DNA from: Candidatus Homeothermus arabinoxylanisolvens
Lineage (GTDB): Bacteria > Bacteroidota > Bacteroidia > Bacteroidales > Muribaculaceae
Assembly: GCA_001689405.1 (NCBI GenBank)
Contig: LUJO01000030.1
Location: 31,954-95,953 of the forward strand
Direction of reading: 5' to 3'
DNA length: 64,000 nucleotides
Positions 14,676 through 24,019 of this stretch are shown here, one piece after another (position 1 is the stretch's first letter; each line of letters opens with the position of its first letter). A program made the position numbers and the translations under genes. The notes below the pieces were generated by a model. It searched no databases. It worked only from the letters and a program-made list of their open reading frames with translations, and had not been told where the DNA came from.

Positions 14676-15387
14676 GAGCGGCAGTCATCGAAGGAGCTTT
14701 TACCGAGGGAGCTTCCATGTCAAGGCGCAGTCCCGCGTTGCGTACGGCTTGGGCCGTTGTCGAGCCGAAGCAGCCTATCTTGATTTCGTCCTGCTTGAAC
14801 TTGGGGAAGTTTTTAAGCAGCGAGTCAATACCCGACGGGCTGAAGAAGAGTAGCATGTCGTAATCAAACGGTTCATCGGGGCCGAAGTCGTTGCTGACCG
14901 TGCGGTACATCACCGCCTTCGTATAGTTGATGTTGTTGTGGTCGAGTATGTTGAGGTCCTCTTTGTGAACGTTGCTTACGGCATACAGATAGCGTTCCTT
15001 ATTGTGTTTCAGCAGATAAGGCAGAAGGTCGTCAAGCTTGCCGGTGTTGACAAAGAATATCTTGCGTTTACGATACACTATATATTTCTGAAGATAGTTG
15101 GCTATTGCCTCGGTAGTACAGAAATATTTCATGGTATCGGGTACGGTGTAGCGCATTTCCTCGCAGAGACGGAAAAAATGGTCTACGGCAGTGCGTGCGG
15201 TAAAGATTATCGCAGTGAAGTCAGGAATAGATATTCGGGATTGACGAAATTCTTTAGCGCTCAAGCCCTCAACCTTTATAAAAGGACGAAATTCAATCTC
15301 GACACCGTATTTTTCCGCAATTTCGTAGTAGGGCGATTTTTCTGATGTAGGTTTCGGCTGCGAAACAAGTACTTTTTTAACTTTCAC
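14638..15387 (-). CDS. hemD: Uroporphyrinogen-III synthase
   Basis: The 249-residue protein has the two-lobe HemD pattern: MKVKKVLVSQPKP at the start, IIFTARTAVDHFFRL in lobe one, and LLFFSPSGIDSLLKNF plus IGCFGSTTAQAVRNAG in lobe two, the last being the most conserved HemD segment. It closes hydroxymethylbilane into uroporphyrinogen III in tetrapyrrole synthesis. The neighbours DUF4271 upstream and rnpA downstream reproduce a common Bacteroidales order. Confidence 0.9.
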   Translation of the reverse strand: MKVKKVLVSQPKPTSEKSPYYEIAEKYGVEIEFRPFIKVEGLSAKEFRQSRISIPDFTAIIFTARTAVDHFFRLCEEMRYTVPDTMKYFCTTEAIANYLQKYIVYRKRKIFFVNTGKLDDLLPYLLKHNKERYLYAVSNVHKEDLNILDHNNINYTKAVMYRTVSNDFGPDEPFDYDMLLFFSPSGIDSLLKNFPKFKQDEIKIGCFGSTTAQAVRNAGLRLDMEAPSVKAPSMTAALDLFLKEDAQNN

Positions 15388-15409
15388 TCTATGAAAAACT
15401 TGTGTAAGA

Positions 15410-16198
15410 TTAGCTAATTAAAATACGACAAAGTGAAAATATGCCGTTTAATACCAACAAAGCCGGTATGATTTCCACGGTGCAAAGGTACAAAATAAAA
15501 TAAAGCAACGTCGAAAAATTGTGGTAAAAAATTCTAAAACCCTTATAAATGAATATAATCCGTGCACATAAATATAACAATATGCTCGTACATAGCAACG
15601 CTTCGGTTAAGGACGGATAGAAAAGCACCGACATGGCCGGAAGAAGCAGACAGAAGCCGAGAAGGGTCTGCGACGAGTTAAAGCCGCTAAGCAACTGATC
15701 GGATTGTTTAGGCTCGGCAAAGACGTAGCCGATGACCTTATAGGCCGCCACCTGAAGAAAATAATACACAAAGGTCACGCCGATAAAAGCGCTCGCCACC
15801 ACGGCGGCTTTAGCCGGAGGTACATAAAGCCCCAGCAGCGGCATTCCCGCAAGAAGAAGTATTGACTCGCACACACACAGCTGTATGATGAGAGCGCCCA
15901 TTATACGGGTCTCGTTGACCGTACGCTCGTCGAAGAGCGTGGACCGCCGGCGCAGGCTCCACATGTCGTTGAACAGGGTCTTCAGAAAGCGCGAGTACTG
16001 GCGTATGTTGAATATCACAATCAGCATCATGGCTATGATGATGCACAGCAGCCCGGAGTTATAGCCGAGAAGTTCGGGCCGTGGCTCGAGAGGCAGCCCG
16101 GAGGCATAGGCGGTGACGGCATTGTTTATGCCGGCGGCGTCGACTTCAAGCGGAGCCTGAAATGAATGACACAGTTTTATTGACGCTACGACTGCCAT
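15410..16198 (-). CDS. DUF4271 family integral membrane protein
   Basis: The 262-residue product has an extracytoplasmic N-terminal region and about six to seven hydrophobic spans from residue 45 on (LLCIIIAMMLIVIFNI, ESILLLAGMPLLGLYV, VVASAFIGVTFVYYFLQ and others). Members of this family lie directly upstream of hemD throughout Bacteroidales, as here (22 bases). The function is unknown. It follows the LOG gene by 7 bases and is part of the ribE operon. Confidence 0.82.
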   Translation of the reverse strand: MAVVASIKLCHSFQAPLEVDAAGINNAVTAYASGLPLEPRPELLGYNSGLLCIIIAMMLIVIFNIRQYSRFLKTLFNDMWSLRRRSTLFDERTVNETRIMGALIIQLCVCESILLLAGMPLLGLYVPPAKAAVVASAFIGVTFVYYFLQVAAYKVIGYVFAEPKQSDQLLSGFNSSQTLLGFCLLLPAMSVLFYPSLTEALLCTSILLYLCARIIFIYKGFRIFYHNFSTLLYFILYLCTVEIIPALLVLNGIFSLCRILIS

Positions 16199-16205
16199 CG
16201 GTTAA

Positions 16206-16775
16206 TCAGTATTTCTCCCCGCCGTCGTATGCCGTCAGGCGGTCCAACGCCGCTTTTACGGCCTCCTCGGGAGTGTCGGCCACGCTCCATAAGCCGTGGG
16301 CGCGCATGAAGTGCTCGTCGTCAGTGTGACGAAGATGGGCGAGCAGCATGTCGTAGAACCCGTAAGCGTTGCCTATCACGACATTGCCCTCGTAAAGACC
16401 GAGCTGGCGCCATGTTATTATCTCGAACAGCTCGTCGAGTGTGCCCACTCCGCCGGGAAGCGCTATGGCCCCGCACGACAGGTCGGCCATGGTCTTCTTG
16501 CGCTCGTGCATCGAAGCGGTGGTCAGTGTGGTGTCAAGTCCCGGATGATTCCATCCGCGCTTTATCATGAACTCCGGAAGTACGCCTATGGTCTTGCCGC
16601 CCGCTTCTATGGCGCCGTCTATCGCTGCGGCCATAAGCCCGCCGCGTCCTCCTCCGCTTATAAGCGTGTGGCCGCTCAAGGCTATGGCGCGCCCCGTGGC
16701 GCGGGCCCACTCCATATAGCGTGGTGCGACATCGGAACTCGACGCGCCGTATATGACTATACCGTTTTTGTCCAT
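16206..16775 (-). CDS. LOG family protein (TIGR00730-type, putative nucleotide phosphoribohydrolase)
   Basis: The 189-residue Rossmann-like protein has GGGRGGLMAAAIDGA and the signature PGGVGTLDELFEIITWRQLG, both typical of the LOG/YgdH family. Several members cleave cytokinin or purine monophosphates to release the base. It lies 6 bases after ribE and 7 before the DUF4271 gene, so it is co-transcribed. The biological substrate is not evident from context. Confidence 0.9.
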   Translation of the reverse strand: MDKNGIVIYGASSSDVAPRYMEWARATGRAIALSGHTLISGGGRGGLMAAAIDGAIEAGGKTIGVLPEFMIKRGWNHPGLDTTLTTASMHERKKTMADLSCGAIALPGGVGTLDELFEIITWRQLGLYEGNVVIGNAYGFYDMLLAHLRHTDDEHFMRAHGLWSVADTPEEAVKAALDRLTAYDGGEKY

Positions 16776-16781
16776 TGCGGC

Positions 16782-17387
16782 TTATTGTACCTCCATTAGA
16801 CGGGCAAGGTACTTGCCTATGATGTCAAACTCAAGATTCACGCGGCTTCCGGCCTTTATGCAGTGAAAGTTGGTATGCTCGAATGTATAGGGTATTATGG
16901 CCACACGAAATGAGTCAGGCTCCGAGTCACACACCGTGAGGCTCACCCCGTTGACCGTTACGGAACCCTTCTCGACCGTCACGTAGCCGCGGCGTGCGAG
17001 AGCCTTGTCGGCCGTGTAGCGGAAGCGGAAATATGTACTGCCGTCTACCTCGCGTACTTCGTCGCATACGGCCGTACAATCGACATGTCCCTGCACTATG
17101 TGTCCGTCAAGACGTCCGTTCATCATCATGCTGCGCTCGACGTTGACAAGGTCGCCGGGTTTAAGATCGCCGAGATTGCTGCGGTCAAGCGTCTCCTGTA
17201 TGGCGGTCACGGTATAGGTGTTGTCGCCCGGGAGCGACACTACCGTCAGACACACCCCGTTGTGCGATATCGACTGGTCGATTTTCAGCTCGTCGACAAA
17301 CGAGCATGTGAGCGTAAGGTGCACATTGCCGCCGTCGCGCTCAACGGCCGTCACCCGAGCCGCTTCCTCTACTATTCCTGAAAACAT
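16782..17387 (-). CDS. ribE: Riboflavin synthase, alpha chain
   Basis: The 201-residue protein begins MFSGIVEE and contains two homologous barrel halves: SISHNGVCLTV with ETLDRSNLGDL in the first, and VTVNGVSLTV with YTFEHTNF in the second. This duplication is diagnostic. The enzyme dismutates two 6,7-dimethyl-8-ribityllumazine molecules to riboflavin. It is the first gene of a seven-gene operon and has a strong promoter 26 bases upstream. I see no FMN riboswitch in the short leader. Confidence 0.95.
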   Translation of the reverse strand: MFSGIVEEAARVTAVERDGGNVHLTLTCSFVDELKIDQSISHNGVCLTVVSLPGDNTYTVTAIQETLDRSNLGDLKPGDLVNVERSMMMNGRLDGHIVQGHVDCTAVCDEVREVDGSTYFRFRYTADKALARRGYVTVEKGSVTVNGVSLTVCDSEPDSFRVAIIPYTFEHTNFHCIKAGSRVNLEFDIIGKYLARLMEVQ

Positions 17388-17412
17388 AATTGCGTTTGAT
17401 AGTTTTATAGCG

Positions 17413-17420
17413 CAAAGATA
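17413..17420 (-). promoter_or_regulatory. -7 box TATCTTTG of the ribE-tatD operon
   Basis: TATCTTTG on the minus strand lies 26 bases before the ribE ATG. All seven genes downstream are separated by 22 bases or fewer, or overlap, so one promoter can serve the operon. Confidence 0.75.
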
Positions 17421-17521
17421 CGAAATATACTAATCTAATCCAACCTGCATAACGACGGCTGTCGATTCAGAGAGTGTTGACGATTGTTGTTATATTCCCT
17501 CCGAATAGCTATATTCGCGTC

Positions 17522-18010
17522 ATGATATTGCTGTGGATATCGATAGGACCGGTCGAGACCTGCGTGCTGCTGCTCATAGCGGCGGCTGCGGTTGTGGCCT
17601 TGTCGGTGCGTCCTCCGTCGGTGACTCCCGTAGAGGAGTTTTACTACGCGGGCGAACTTGTACGCGGCACCGGCGACGGACAACCCTCACCGATGCTTGT
17701 CGTCGAGTCCTGTAACGGCGCGACGGTATGGCGGCGGTGCGGCTTTGACCGACAGCCGTCGGCCGACATAGAGGCCGTAAGCATAGCCGTAACATTGCAC
17801 GGCACCGAAGTCACTGTCGAGGAACGCATTGTCACCGCCCGCTGTCCGTCGGTCGACGACAGCGTGGTCACGGCCCTGTTCCGCCCCGACTGCTTCGTTG
17901 CCGGGCGCACCTATCGGGTACGTTACAACTCCTCGGCGCTGAGCCGCTCAGTCACTTTCACATTCGTAGCCGGCGGCGGGGCCGTCACTCACCTGCCCCT
18001 CCGCCACTGA
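17522..18010 (+). CDS. Hypothetical membrane-anchored protein
   Basis: The 162-residue product (ATG 17522) has one strong N-terminal membrane segment (VETCVLLLIAAAAVVALSV), followed by a soluble, beta-rich region with paired Cys (ESCNGATVWRRCGF). I do not recognise the family. The C-terminal half (VTALFRPDCFVAGRTYRVRYN) looks like a small beta-sandwich. It faces away from the ribE operon and converges on metY. A start at 17474 is possible but lies in the likely promoter (a TATATTCG box). Confidence 0.55.
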   Translation: MILLWISIGPVETCVLLLIAAAAVVALSVRPPSVTPVEEFYYAGELVRGTGDGQPSPMLVVESCNGATVWRRCGFDRQPSADIEAVSIAVTLHGTEVTVEERIVTARCPSVDDSVVTALFRPDCFVAGRTYRVRYNSSALSRSVTFTFVAGGGAVTHLPLRH

Positions 18011-18034
18011 CGTCCGGTCCGGCTCCCTGATCAG

Positions 18035-19315
18035 TTATTTGTCGAGAGCTTGGGCTATGTCGGCAATGATGTCATCGACATTCTCGATGCCGACGGAGAA
18101 GCGGATAAGGTCGGGACGCACACCGGCCTCAAGCAGCTGCTCGTCGGTAAGTTGACGGTGCGTGTGGCTTGCCGGATGAAGCACACATGTGCGGGCGTCG
18201 GCCACATGGGTCACTATCGCGGCGAGCCGCAGGTTGTCCATAAAACGTATAGCCACATCGCGTCCTCCTTTCAGTCCGAACGACACGACTCCGCATGAGC
18301 CGCCGGGCATATATTTCTGTGCCAAGGCATGATACTTGTTGTCGGGAAGCCCGCAGTAATTGACCCAAGCCACCTTTTCGTTCTTTGACAGGTATTCGGC
18401 TACGGCCTGAGCGTTGCGGCAGTGCTGCGGCATACGCAGGTGCAGCGTTTCGAGGCCGAGATTGAGCAGAAATGCGTTCTGCGGCGACTGTATGCTGCCG
18501 AGGTCGCGCATAAGCTGGGCCGTGGCCTTGGTTATGTAGGCCATCTTGCCGAAAGCCTTCGTATAGGTAAGACCGTGGTATGACTCGTCGGGGGTGCACA
18601 GTCCGGGAAATTTCTCGGCATGGGCGTCCCAGTCAAAGTTGCCGCTGTCCACGATGGCGCCGCCCACGCTTGTAGCATGACCATCCATGTACTTTGTCGT
18701 GGAGTGTACAACTATGTCGGCGCCCCACTCAAACGGACGGCAGTTGATAGGCGTCGGGAAGGTATTGTCGACAATCAACGGCACACCGTGACTGTGGGCT
18801 ATGCGGGCAAACTTCTCGATATCCAGCACTTCGAGCGACGGATTGGATATCGTCTCGCCGAACAGTGCCTTTGTATTCGGGCGGAAAGCCGCCGAAATCT
18901 CCTCTTCCGATGCGTCGGGATTGATAAATGTCACCTCGATGCCCAGCTTCTTCATCGTCACGGCGAAGAGATTGAATGTGCCGCCGTATATGGCCGAAGA
19001 ACATACGAAGTGGTCGCCGGCCTGACATATGTTGAACAGCGCGTAGAAGTTGGCCGACTGGCCGCTGGAGGTAAGCATGGCGCCTACGCCCCCTTCGAGT
19101 GCGGCTATCTTTGCGGCCACGGCGTCATTGGTCGGATTCTGCAGGCGTGTATAGAAGTAGCCGGTATCCTCCAAATCGAAGAGGCGCGCCATCTGCTCGC
19201 TCGTGTCATATTTGAACGTGGTACTCTGGTATATGGGCAGCACACGCGGCTCTCCTTTGCCGGGTGTCCATCCCGCTTGTACACACAGTGTTTCGGGTTT
19301 CAGTTTCGTTGACAT
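18035..19315 (-). CDS. metY: O-acetylhomoserine sulfhydrylase (PLP-dependent Cys/Met metabolism)
   Basis: The 426-residue protein matches the Cys/Met metabolism PLP family: QSTTFKYDTSEQMARLF near the start, GAMLTSSGQSANFYALFN for cofactor phosphate binding, IVDNTFPTP, and VVHSTTKYMDGH with the Schiff-base Lys near residue 208. The end (GVRPDLIRFSVGIENVDDIIADI) is typical of MetY. The enzyme makes homocysteine from O-acetylhomoserine and sulfide. It stands alone and converges on the hypothetical gene before it. No S-adenosylmethionine riboswitch is visible upstream. Confidence 0.93.
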   Translation of the reverse strand: MSTKLKPETLCVQAGWTPGKGEPRVLPIYQSTTFKYDTSEQMARLFDLEDTGYFYTRLQNPTNDAVAAKIAALEGGVGAMLTSSGQSANFYALFNICQAGDHFVCSSAIYGGTFNLFAVTMKKLGIEVTFINPDASEEEISAAFRPNTKALFGETISNPSLEVLDIEKFARIAHSHGVPLIVDNTFPTPINCRPFEWGADIVVHSTTKYMDGHATSVGGAIVDSGNFDWDAHAEKFPGLCTPDESYHGLTYTKAFGKMAYITKATAQLMRDLGSIQSPQNAFLLNLGLETLHLRMPQHCRNAQAVAEYLSKNEKVAWVNYCGLPDNKYHALAQKYMPGGSCGVVSFGLKGGRDVAIRFMDNLRLAAIVTHVADARTCVLHPASHTHRQLTDEQLLEAGVRPDLIRFSVGIENVDDIIADIAQALDK

Positions 19316-19359
19316 AGTTTTTGATTATATATTGATGTGTTGGTAATCTTGTCGTTGCA

Positions 19360-21465
19360 TTACAGCGGCTTGACGCTTATCGCATAACCGCCGCCGGGAG
19401 CGGCCTTCATTTTCAGCTTTGTCTTGGCCGTAACTTTCTTTTTGGTTATGGTATAAACCTGCGGATTGTGAAGATAATGTGCGTCGGGGGCGTCGGCATA
19501 GATGGTGGCCTCATACTTGCGCCCCTTGTCGAGGAAGTCAAGCACGAGTTCCGACTCATGACCGTTTTCAGCCGCGGTGCAGCCTATGAACCAGTCGTCG
19601 GTGCCTTTGGCTTTGCGCGCGGCCACGATGTATTGCCCCGGCTCGGCCTCAAGGTATCGGCTTTCGTCCCAGTCTACGGCCACATCCTTTATAAACTGGA
19701 AGGCGTCGAGGAAGCGGTTGTACACTTCGGGCACGTCGGCAGCCATCTGGAGAGGGCTGTACATGGTCACATACAGGGCCAGCTGACGCGCGAGCGTACT
19801 GTTGACGTTGCCGGCGCTGTGCGGGTTGACCTTCTTCATGTTCATCTCGAATATGCCGGGTGTGTAGTCCATCGGTCCGCCCTGCAGTCGGGTGAACGGG
19901 AGCACCGTGGTGTGCGAGGGCTTGTTGCCCGCAAACGACTCATACTCCGTACCTCGGGCCGACTCGTTGCCGATAAGGTTGGGATAGGTGCGGCACAATC
20001 CCGTGGGGCGCACCGCCTCATGAGCGTTGACCATGATCCTGTGCTTTGCCGCCTCGGTCACGGCATAGAGGTAGTGATTGTTCATCCACTGCCCGTAGTG
20101 ATGCTCGCCGCGCGGTATTATGTTGCCCACATATCCGCTCTTGACGGCATTGTAGCCGTACTTGTCCATAAGGTCGTAGGCCGCCTGCATGTGGCGCTCG
20201 TAGTTGCGCACCGAGCTTGATGTCTCATGGTGCATCATCAGCTTCACCCCTTTGGAATGTGCGTAGCGGTTAAGCTCCTCGATGTCAAAGTCGGGATACG
20301 GAGTCTGGAAGTCAAACACATAGTCTTTCCATTTGCCCGACCAGTCCTCCCAGCCTATATTCCAGCCCTCTACGAGCACTTGGTCAAAGCCGTGCTCGGC
20401 GGCGAAGTCTATGTACTTCTTTACATTGTCATTGTTGGCCGGATGCTGCCCGTGGGGTTTTGTCTTGGAGTAGTCGAGACTCTCAAGTTTCACCGACGGC
20501 AGGTCAAAGGTGTATGACCATTGCTTTCCGTGGCCTATCATCTCCCACCATACGCCTATGTACTTCACCGGCTTTATCCAAGAGGTGTCGGCATAGCGGC
20601 ACGGTTCGTTGAGATTGAGGATGAGATTGGACGAAAGCATGTCGCGTGCGTCATCGCTTACCATGACCGTGCGCCACGGTGTCTTGGCCGGTGCCTGAAG
20701 ATAGGCCATGTTGCCCACGGCATCGGGTGTAAGCCACGACTCGAACACCATGTTCCTGTCATCAAGGTTGAGGTGCATGCACGAGTAGTCCACGAGTGCG
20801 GCTTCATGAAGATTTATGTACAGGCCGTCGTCGGTCTTCATCTGCAACGATGTCTGGACTCCGGTCGGCGAGAAAAGTGTCTGCGATACGTTGTCGCATA
20901 TCGAGGCCTCAAGCAGCGGACGTATCTCCGACAACTTTGACTCCGTGTAGCTGTACTCCTGAGTGTCATAGTCGCCGGCTATCCACCATGCCGTGTGGTC
21001 GCCCGTCATGGCAAACTGCGAGTGCTCGGCCTTCACAATGAAGTAAACGAGGTTGTCCTGCAGCGGAAACTCATAGCGGAAACCCATGCCGTCGTCATAC
21101 ACACGGAAGCGTATGTTCATGTAGCGGTCGGTCGACGGCTGGCGAAGCTCGACGAGAAGCTCGTTATAGCGGTTGCGTATGTCGCGCGACTCGCCCCATA
21201 CCGGCTGCCACGTCTCGTCAAATGACGAGGTGGAGGTCTTGACTGTCTCAAAGCCGTTCATGAGGTCTTTGCCGTCGGTCAGTTCGAGGCCGAGGGTACT
21301 CGGTTTGATTACGGGCTGCCCTTTGTACGTCATAGAGTATGTGGGCACTCCGTCTACTACGTTCATGTCTACGGTTATGTTGCCGTCAGGCGACGTTACG
21401 TCGGCGGCGGTCATCGACATAGTCGAGGCGATCGCGATAAGCGCAAAATTCAGTAACTTTTTCAT
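19360..21465 (-). CDS. Glycoside hydrolase family 97, SusB-like alpha-glucosidase
   Basis: The 701-residue protein has a signal peptide (MKKLLNFALIAIASTMSMTAA), the N-terminal GH97 beta-sandwich (SPDGNITVDMNVVDGVPTY), a barrel with VEGWNIGWEDW, and a C-terminal domain. The stretch GEHHYGQWMNNHYLYAV, VNAHEAVRPTGLCRTYPNL and GNESARGTEYESF carries the Glu residues expected of the inverting SusB type rather than the Asp nucleophile of retaining members. It should act on alpha-glucosides in the periplasm. No susCD pair is nearby. It is divergent from a GH2 gene and may share regulation with it. Confidence 0.92.
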   Translation of the reverse strand: MKKLLNFALIAIASTMSMTAADVTSPDGNITVDMNVVDGVPTYSMTYKGQPVIKPSTLGLELTDGKDLMNGFETVKTSTSSFDETWQPVWGESRDIRNRYNELLVELRQPSTDRYMNIRFRVYDDGMGFRYEFPLQDNLVYFIVKAEHSQFAMTGDHTAWWIAGDYDTQEYSYTESKLSEIRPLLEASICDNVSQTLFSPTGVQTSLQMKTDDGLYINLHEAALVDYSCMHLNLDDRNMVFESWLTPDAVGNMAYLQAPAKTPWRTVMVSDDARDMLSSNLILNLNEPCRYADTSWIKPVKYIGVWWEMIGHGKQWSYTFDLPSVKLESLDYSKTKPHGQHPANNDNVKKYIDFAAEHGFDQVLVEGWNIGWEDWSGKWKDYVFDFQTPYPDFDIEELNRYAHSKGVKLMMHHETSSSVRNYERHMQAAYDLMDKYGYNAVKSGYVGNIIPRGEHHYGQWMNNHYLYAVTEAAKHRIMVNAHEAVRPTGLCRTYPNLIGNESARGTEYESFAGNKPSHTTVLPFTRLQGGPMDYTPGIFEMNMKKVNPHSAGNVNSTLARQLALYVTMYSPLQMAADVPEVYNRFLDAFQFIKDVAVDWDESRYLEAEPGQYIVAARKAKGTDDWFIGCTAAENGHESELVLDFLDKGRKYEATIYADAPDAHYLHNPQVYTITKKKVTAKTKLKMKAAPGGGYAISVKPL

Positions 21466-21496
21466 ATGCACGGTTGTGTATAAATCAGTGGTGATG

Positions 21497-21504
21497 CAAA
21501 AATA
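21497..21504 (-). promoter_or_regulatory. -7 box TATTTTTG of the GH97 gene
   Basis: TATTTTTG on the minus strand lies about 30 bases before the start codon, in the divergent GH97-GH2 intergenic region. Confidence 0.55.
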
Positions 21505-21560
21505 CGCAATTTTATCCGTTTACAGTGAGTACAATCCGTTATAATTACGTATTATTTATG

Positions 21561-21568
21561 TAACTTTG
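21561..21568 (+). promoter_or_regulatory. -7 box TAACTTTG of the GH2 gene
   Basis: TAACTTTG fits the consensus and would start transcription near 21574, which makes ATG 21596 the first usable start. Confidence 0.65.
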
Positions 21569-21595
21569 TTTACTAACCCGTATAACCGAATCATT

Positions 21596-24004
21596 ATGTA
21601 CCGATTTATTGCACTGGCGGCTATGCTGCTGTCGTTTGTTATTTCATCACACGGAGCTTATCTTAAAAACCGTTCATTTGACAACGGATGGCGGTTCTCG
21701 CTTGACGCCGACTCAACCGCGCTCGCTCCCGGCTATGACGACTCGTCATGGCGCATTGTCGACCTGCCCCACGACTGGAGCGTGGAGGGCGCCTTTGACC
21801 GCAATGCTCCGGCCGGCAACGACGGCGGCTATCTGCCCACAGGCATAGGTTGGTACCGCCATAGTTTTGAATACAATCCAAATGAGGAGTGCGACCGTGT
21901 GCTGCTGTATTTCGAGGGAGTCTACATGAACTCCGAGGTGTGGGTCAACGGACACCGTGCCGGCGGCCGCCCCTACGGCTACTCGTCGTTTTACATCGAC
22001 ATAGCGCCCTACCTGAAGCCCGGTCCCGACAACGTCATAGCCGTCAAGGTCGATAATTCGGCACAGAAAAACTGCCGCTGGTACTCCGGTTCGGGCATAT
22101 ACCGCAGCGTGTACTATACGCAGGCTCCGAGAGTGGAGATAATACCGGAGTCGATGGTCATCACCACTCCTGTGGTGACGGCCGACAGCGCACGCGTCGA
22201 AGTAAGGATGCTTGTCGAGAACCGCACCGACACCGTGGCCTCGCTCAAAGCCTCGTTCAACTCGCTGTGCCGTCATCGCGACATGCTCACGATTGAAAAG
22301 AGCTTTACCGCCGCGCCTCATGACACAACCGAGGTCAGCGTATCGTTTACCGTCGATAACCCCGCGCTGTGGTCGCCCGACTCGCCGGAGGCTTACTTTA
22401 TGATGACCTATTTAAACCAGAACGGACGTAACATAGACATGAACCATAGCATTTACGGGCTGCGCCGGTTTGAATACTCGGCCGACAAGGGACTCCTGCT
22501 TAACGGAAAGCCCATAGTGCTGTCGGGCGCATGCGTGCACCACGACAACGGCATACTCGGAGCGCGCAGCTACAGTGACGCCGAATGGCGCAAGGCACGC
22601 ATGCTCAAAAAGGCGGGGTTCAACGCCGTGCGCACGAGCCACAATCCTCCCGCCGCCGATTTTCTCGACGCATGCGACGCTCTGGGACTCATAGTTATCG
22701 ACGAGGCTTTTGACGGATGGCGCTCGTCGAAGACCGCCCATGATTACGCTGAGCTTTTCGACGAGTGGGCAGTCGAGGATGTGAAGGCTATGGTGATGCG
22801 CGACCGCAATCATCCGTCCATACTGGCTTGGAGCATAGGCAACGAGATCATAGAGCGCAAGTCGCCCGAGGCGGTCAGGACCGCACGGCTGCTTGCCGAG
22901 ACCTGCCGCAGGTATGACCCGACACGCCCGGTGACGTCGGCGCTCGCATCGTGGGACAGCGACTGGGAAATCTACGACCCGCTGGCCGCCGAACATGACA
23001 TAACAGGCTACAACTACATGATACACAAGTCGGAGAGCGACCATGAACGTGTGCCGTCGCGCGTCATGTGGCAGACGGAGTCTTATCCGCGCGACGCCTT
23101 CTCCAACTGGGTCAAGGTCAACGACAATCCTTACATAATAGGCGACTTCGTGTGGACAGGCATAGACTACCTCGGTGAGTCGGGCATAGGACGCTACTTC
23201 TACGAAGGCCAGACCGAGGGCGAGCACTTCGAGCGCGACCAATGGCCGTGGCACGGCTCATACTGCGGCGACATCGACCTCATCGGTACCCGCAAGCCCG
23301 TGTCACACTACCGTCAGGCGCTTTACGACACAGACTCCGCAAGAGTATACATAGCCGTGCGTGAGCCTGACGGCTACCGCGGCAAGATAAAGGAGACGAT
23401 GTGGGGTGTGTATCCTACATGGGAGTCATGGACATGGCCGGGCCACGAGGGAAAGCCGGTGGACGTAGAGGTCGTGTCGCGCTGTCCGAAAGTGAGGCTG
23501 TATGTCAATGGCCAAGCGGCCGGCGAGGCTGCCATGAACCGCGGCAACGGCTTCCGGGCCGTGTTCAAGGTGCCTTACGAGCCGGGCAGCATAAGGGCCG
23601 TGGGGCTGGATGCCGCCGGAAAGGAGACCGGAGTTGGATCTGACACCCTGCACACCGCAGGCGCTCCGGCAGCCATAAGGCTTACCCTCGACCGCACCGG
23701 GCTTAGTTACAAAGATTTGGCCTACGTGCTCGCAGAGATAGTCGATGACCGGGGAAATGTCGTGCCCGATGCGTCCAACCGCCTTACGTTTGAAGTCAAC
23801 GTGGCCGGACACATACTCGCTACCGGAAGCGCCGACATGACGAGCGGTCATGTGTATACCGACAATGTGTGCGATGCTTGGAAAGGACGCGCGTTGTGCG
23901 TGCTGAAGTCAGGTACCGGCGCCGGAGACATAACACTGCGCGTAACATCGCCGGGACTTATCGACGCCACGGCCACTCTCGAGAGGATTAGAACTATCCG
24001 CTGA
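21596..24004 (+). CDS. Glycoside hydrolase family 2 (beta-galactosidase-like)
   Basis: The 802-residue protein has a signal peptide, a GH2 N-terminal sugar-binding domain (FDNGWRFSLD, WRIVDLPHDWSVEG), an immunoglobulin-like domain, and a barrel with the acid/base Glu in WSIGNEI and the nucleophile region QTESYPRD, GDFVWTGIDYLGE. C-terminal beta-sandwich domains follow (VDVEVVSRCPKVRLYVNGQ, then RLTFEVNVAGHILATGS). This layout is common in Bacteroidales beta-galactosidases that trim plant or host glycans in the periplasm. The exact sugar is uncertain. It is divergent from GH97. Confidence 0.9.
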   Translation: MYRFIALAAMLLSFVISSHGAYLKNRSFDNGWRFSLDADSTALAPGYDDSSWRIVDLPHDWSVEGAFDRNAPAGNDGGYLPTGIGWYRHSFEYNPNEECDRVLLYFEGVYMNSEVWVNGHRAGGRPYGYSSFYIDIAPYLKPGPDNVIAVKVDNSAQKNCRWYSGSGIYRSVYYTQAPRVEIIPESMVITTPVVTADSARVEVRMLVENRTDTVASLKASFNSLCRHRDMLTIEKSFTAAPHDTTEVSVSFTVDNPALWSPDSPEAYFMMTYLNQNGRNIDMNHSIYGLRRFEYSADKGLLLNGKPIVLSGACVHHDNGILGARSYSDAEWRKARMLKKAGFNAVRTSHNPPAADFLDACDALGLIVIDEAFDGWRSSKTAHDYAELFDEWAVEDVKAMVMRDRNHPSILAWSIGNEIIERKSPEAVRTARLLAETCRRYDPTRPVTSALASWDSDWEIYDPLAAEHDITGYNYMIHKSESDHERVPSRVMWQTESYPRDAFSNWVKVNDNPYIIGDFVWTGIDYLGESGIGRYFYEGQTEGEHFERDQWPWHGSYCGDIDLIGTRKPVSHYRQALYDTDSARVYIAVREPDGYRGKIKETMWGVYPTWESWTWPGHEGKPVDVEVVSRCPKVRLYVNGQAAGEAAMNRGNGFRAVFKVPYEPGSIRAVGLDAAGKETGVGSDTLHTAGAPAAIRLTLDRTGLSYKDLAYVLAEIVDDRGNVVPDASNRLTFEVNVAGHILATGSADMTSGHVYTDNVCDAWKGRALCVLKSGTGAGDITLRVTSPGLIDATATLERIRTIR

Positions 24005-24019
24005 CGCCACAGCCGGCGT

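Noticed and set aside
17388..17473. Possible FMN riboswitch before ribE
   Set aside because: The leader of ribE is about 20 bases and has none of the conserved RFN helices.
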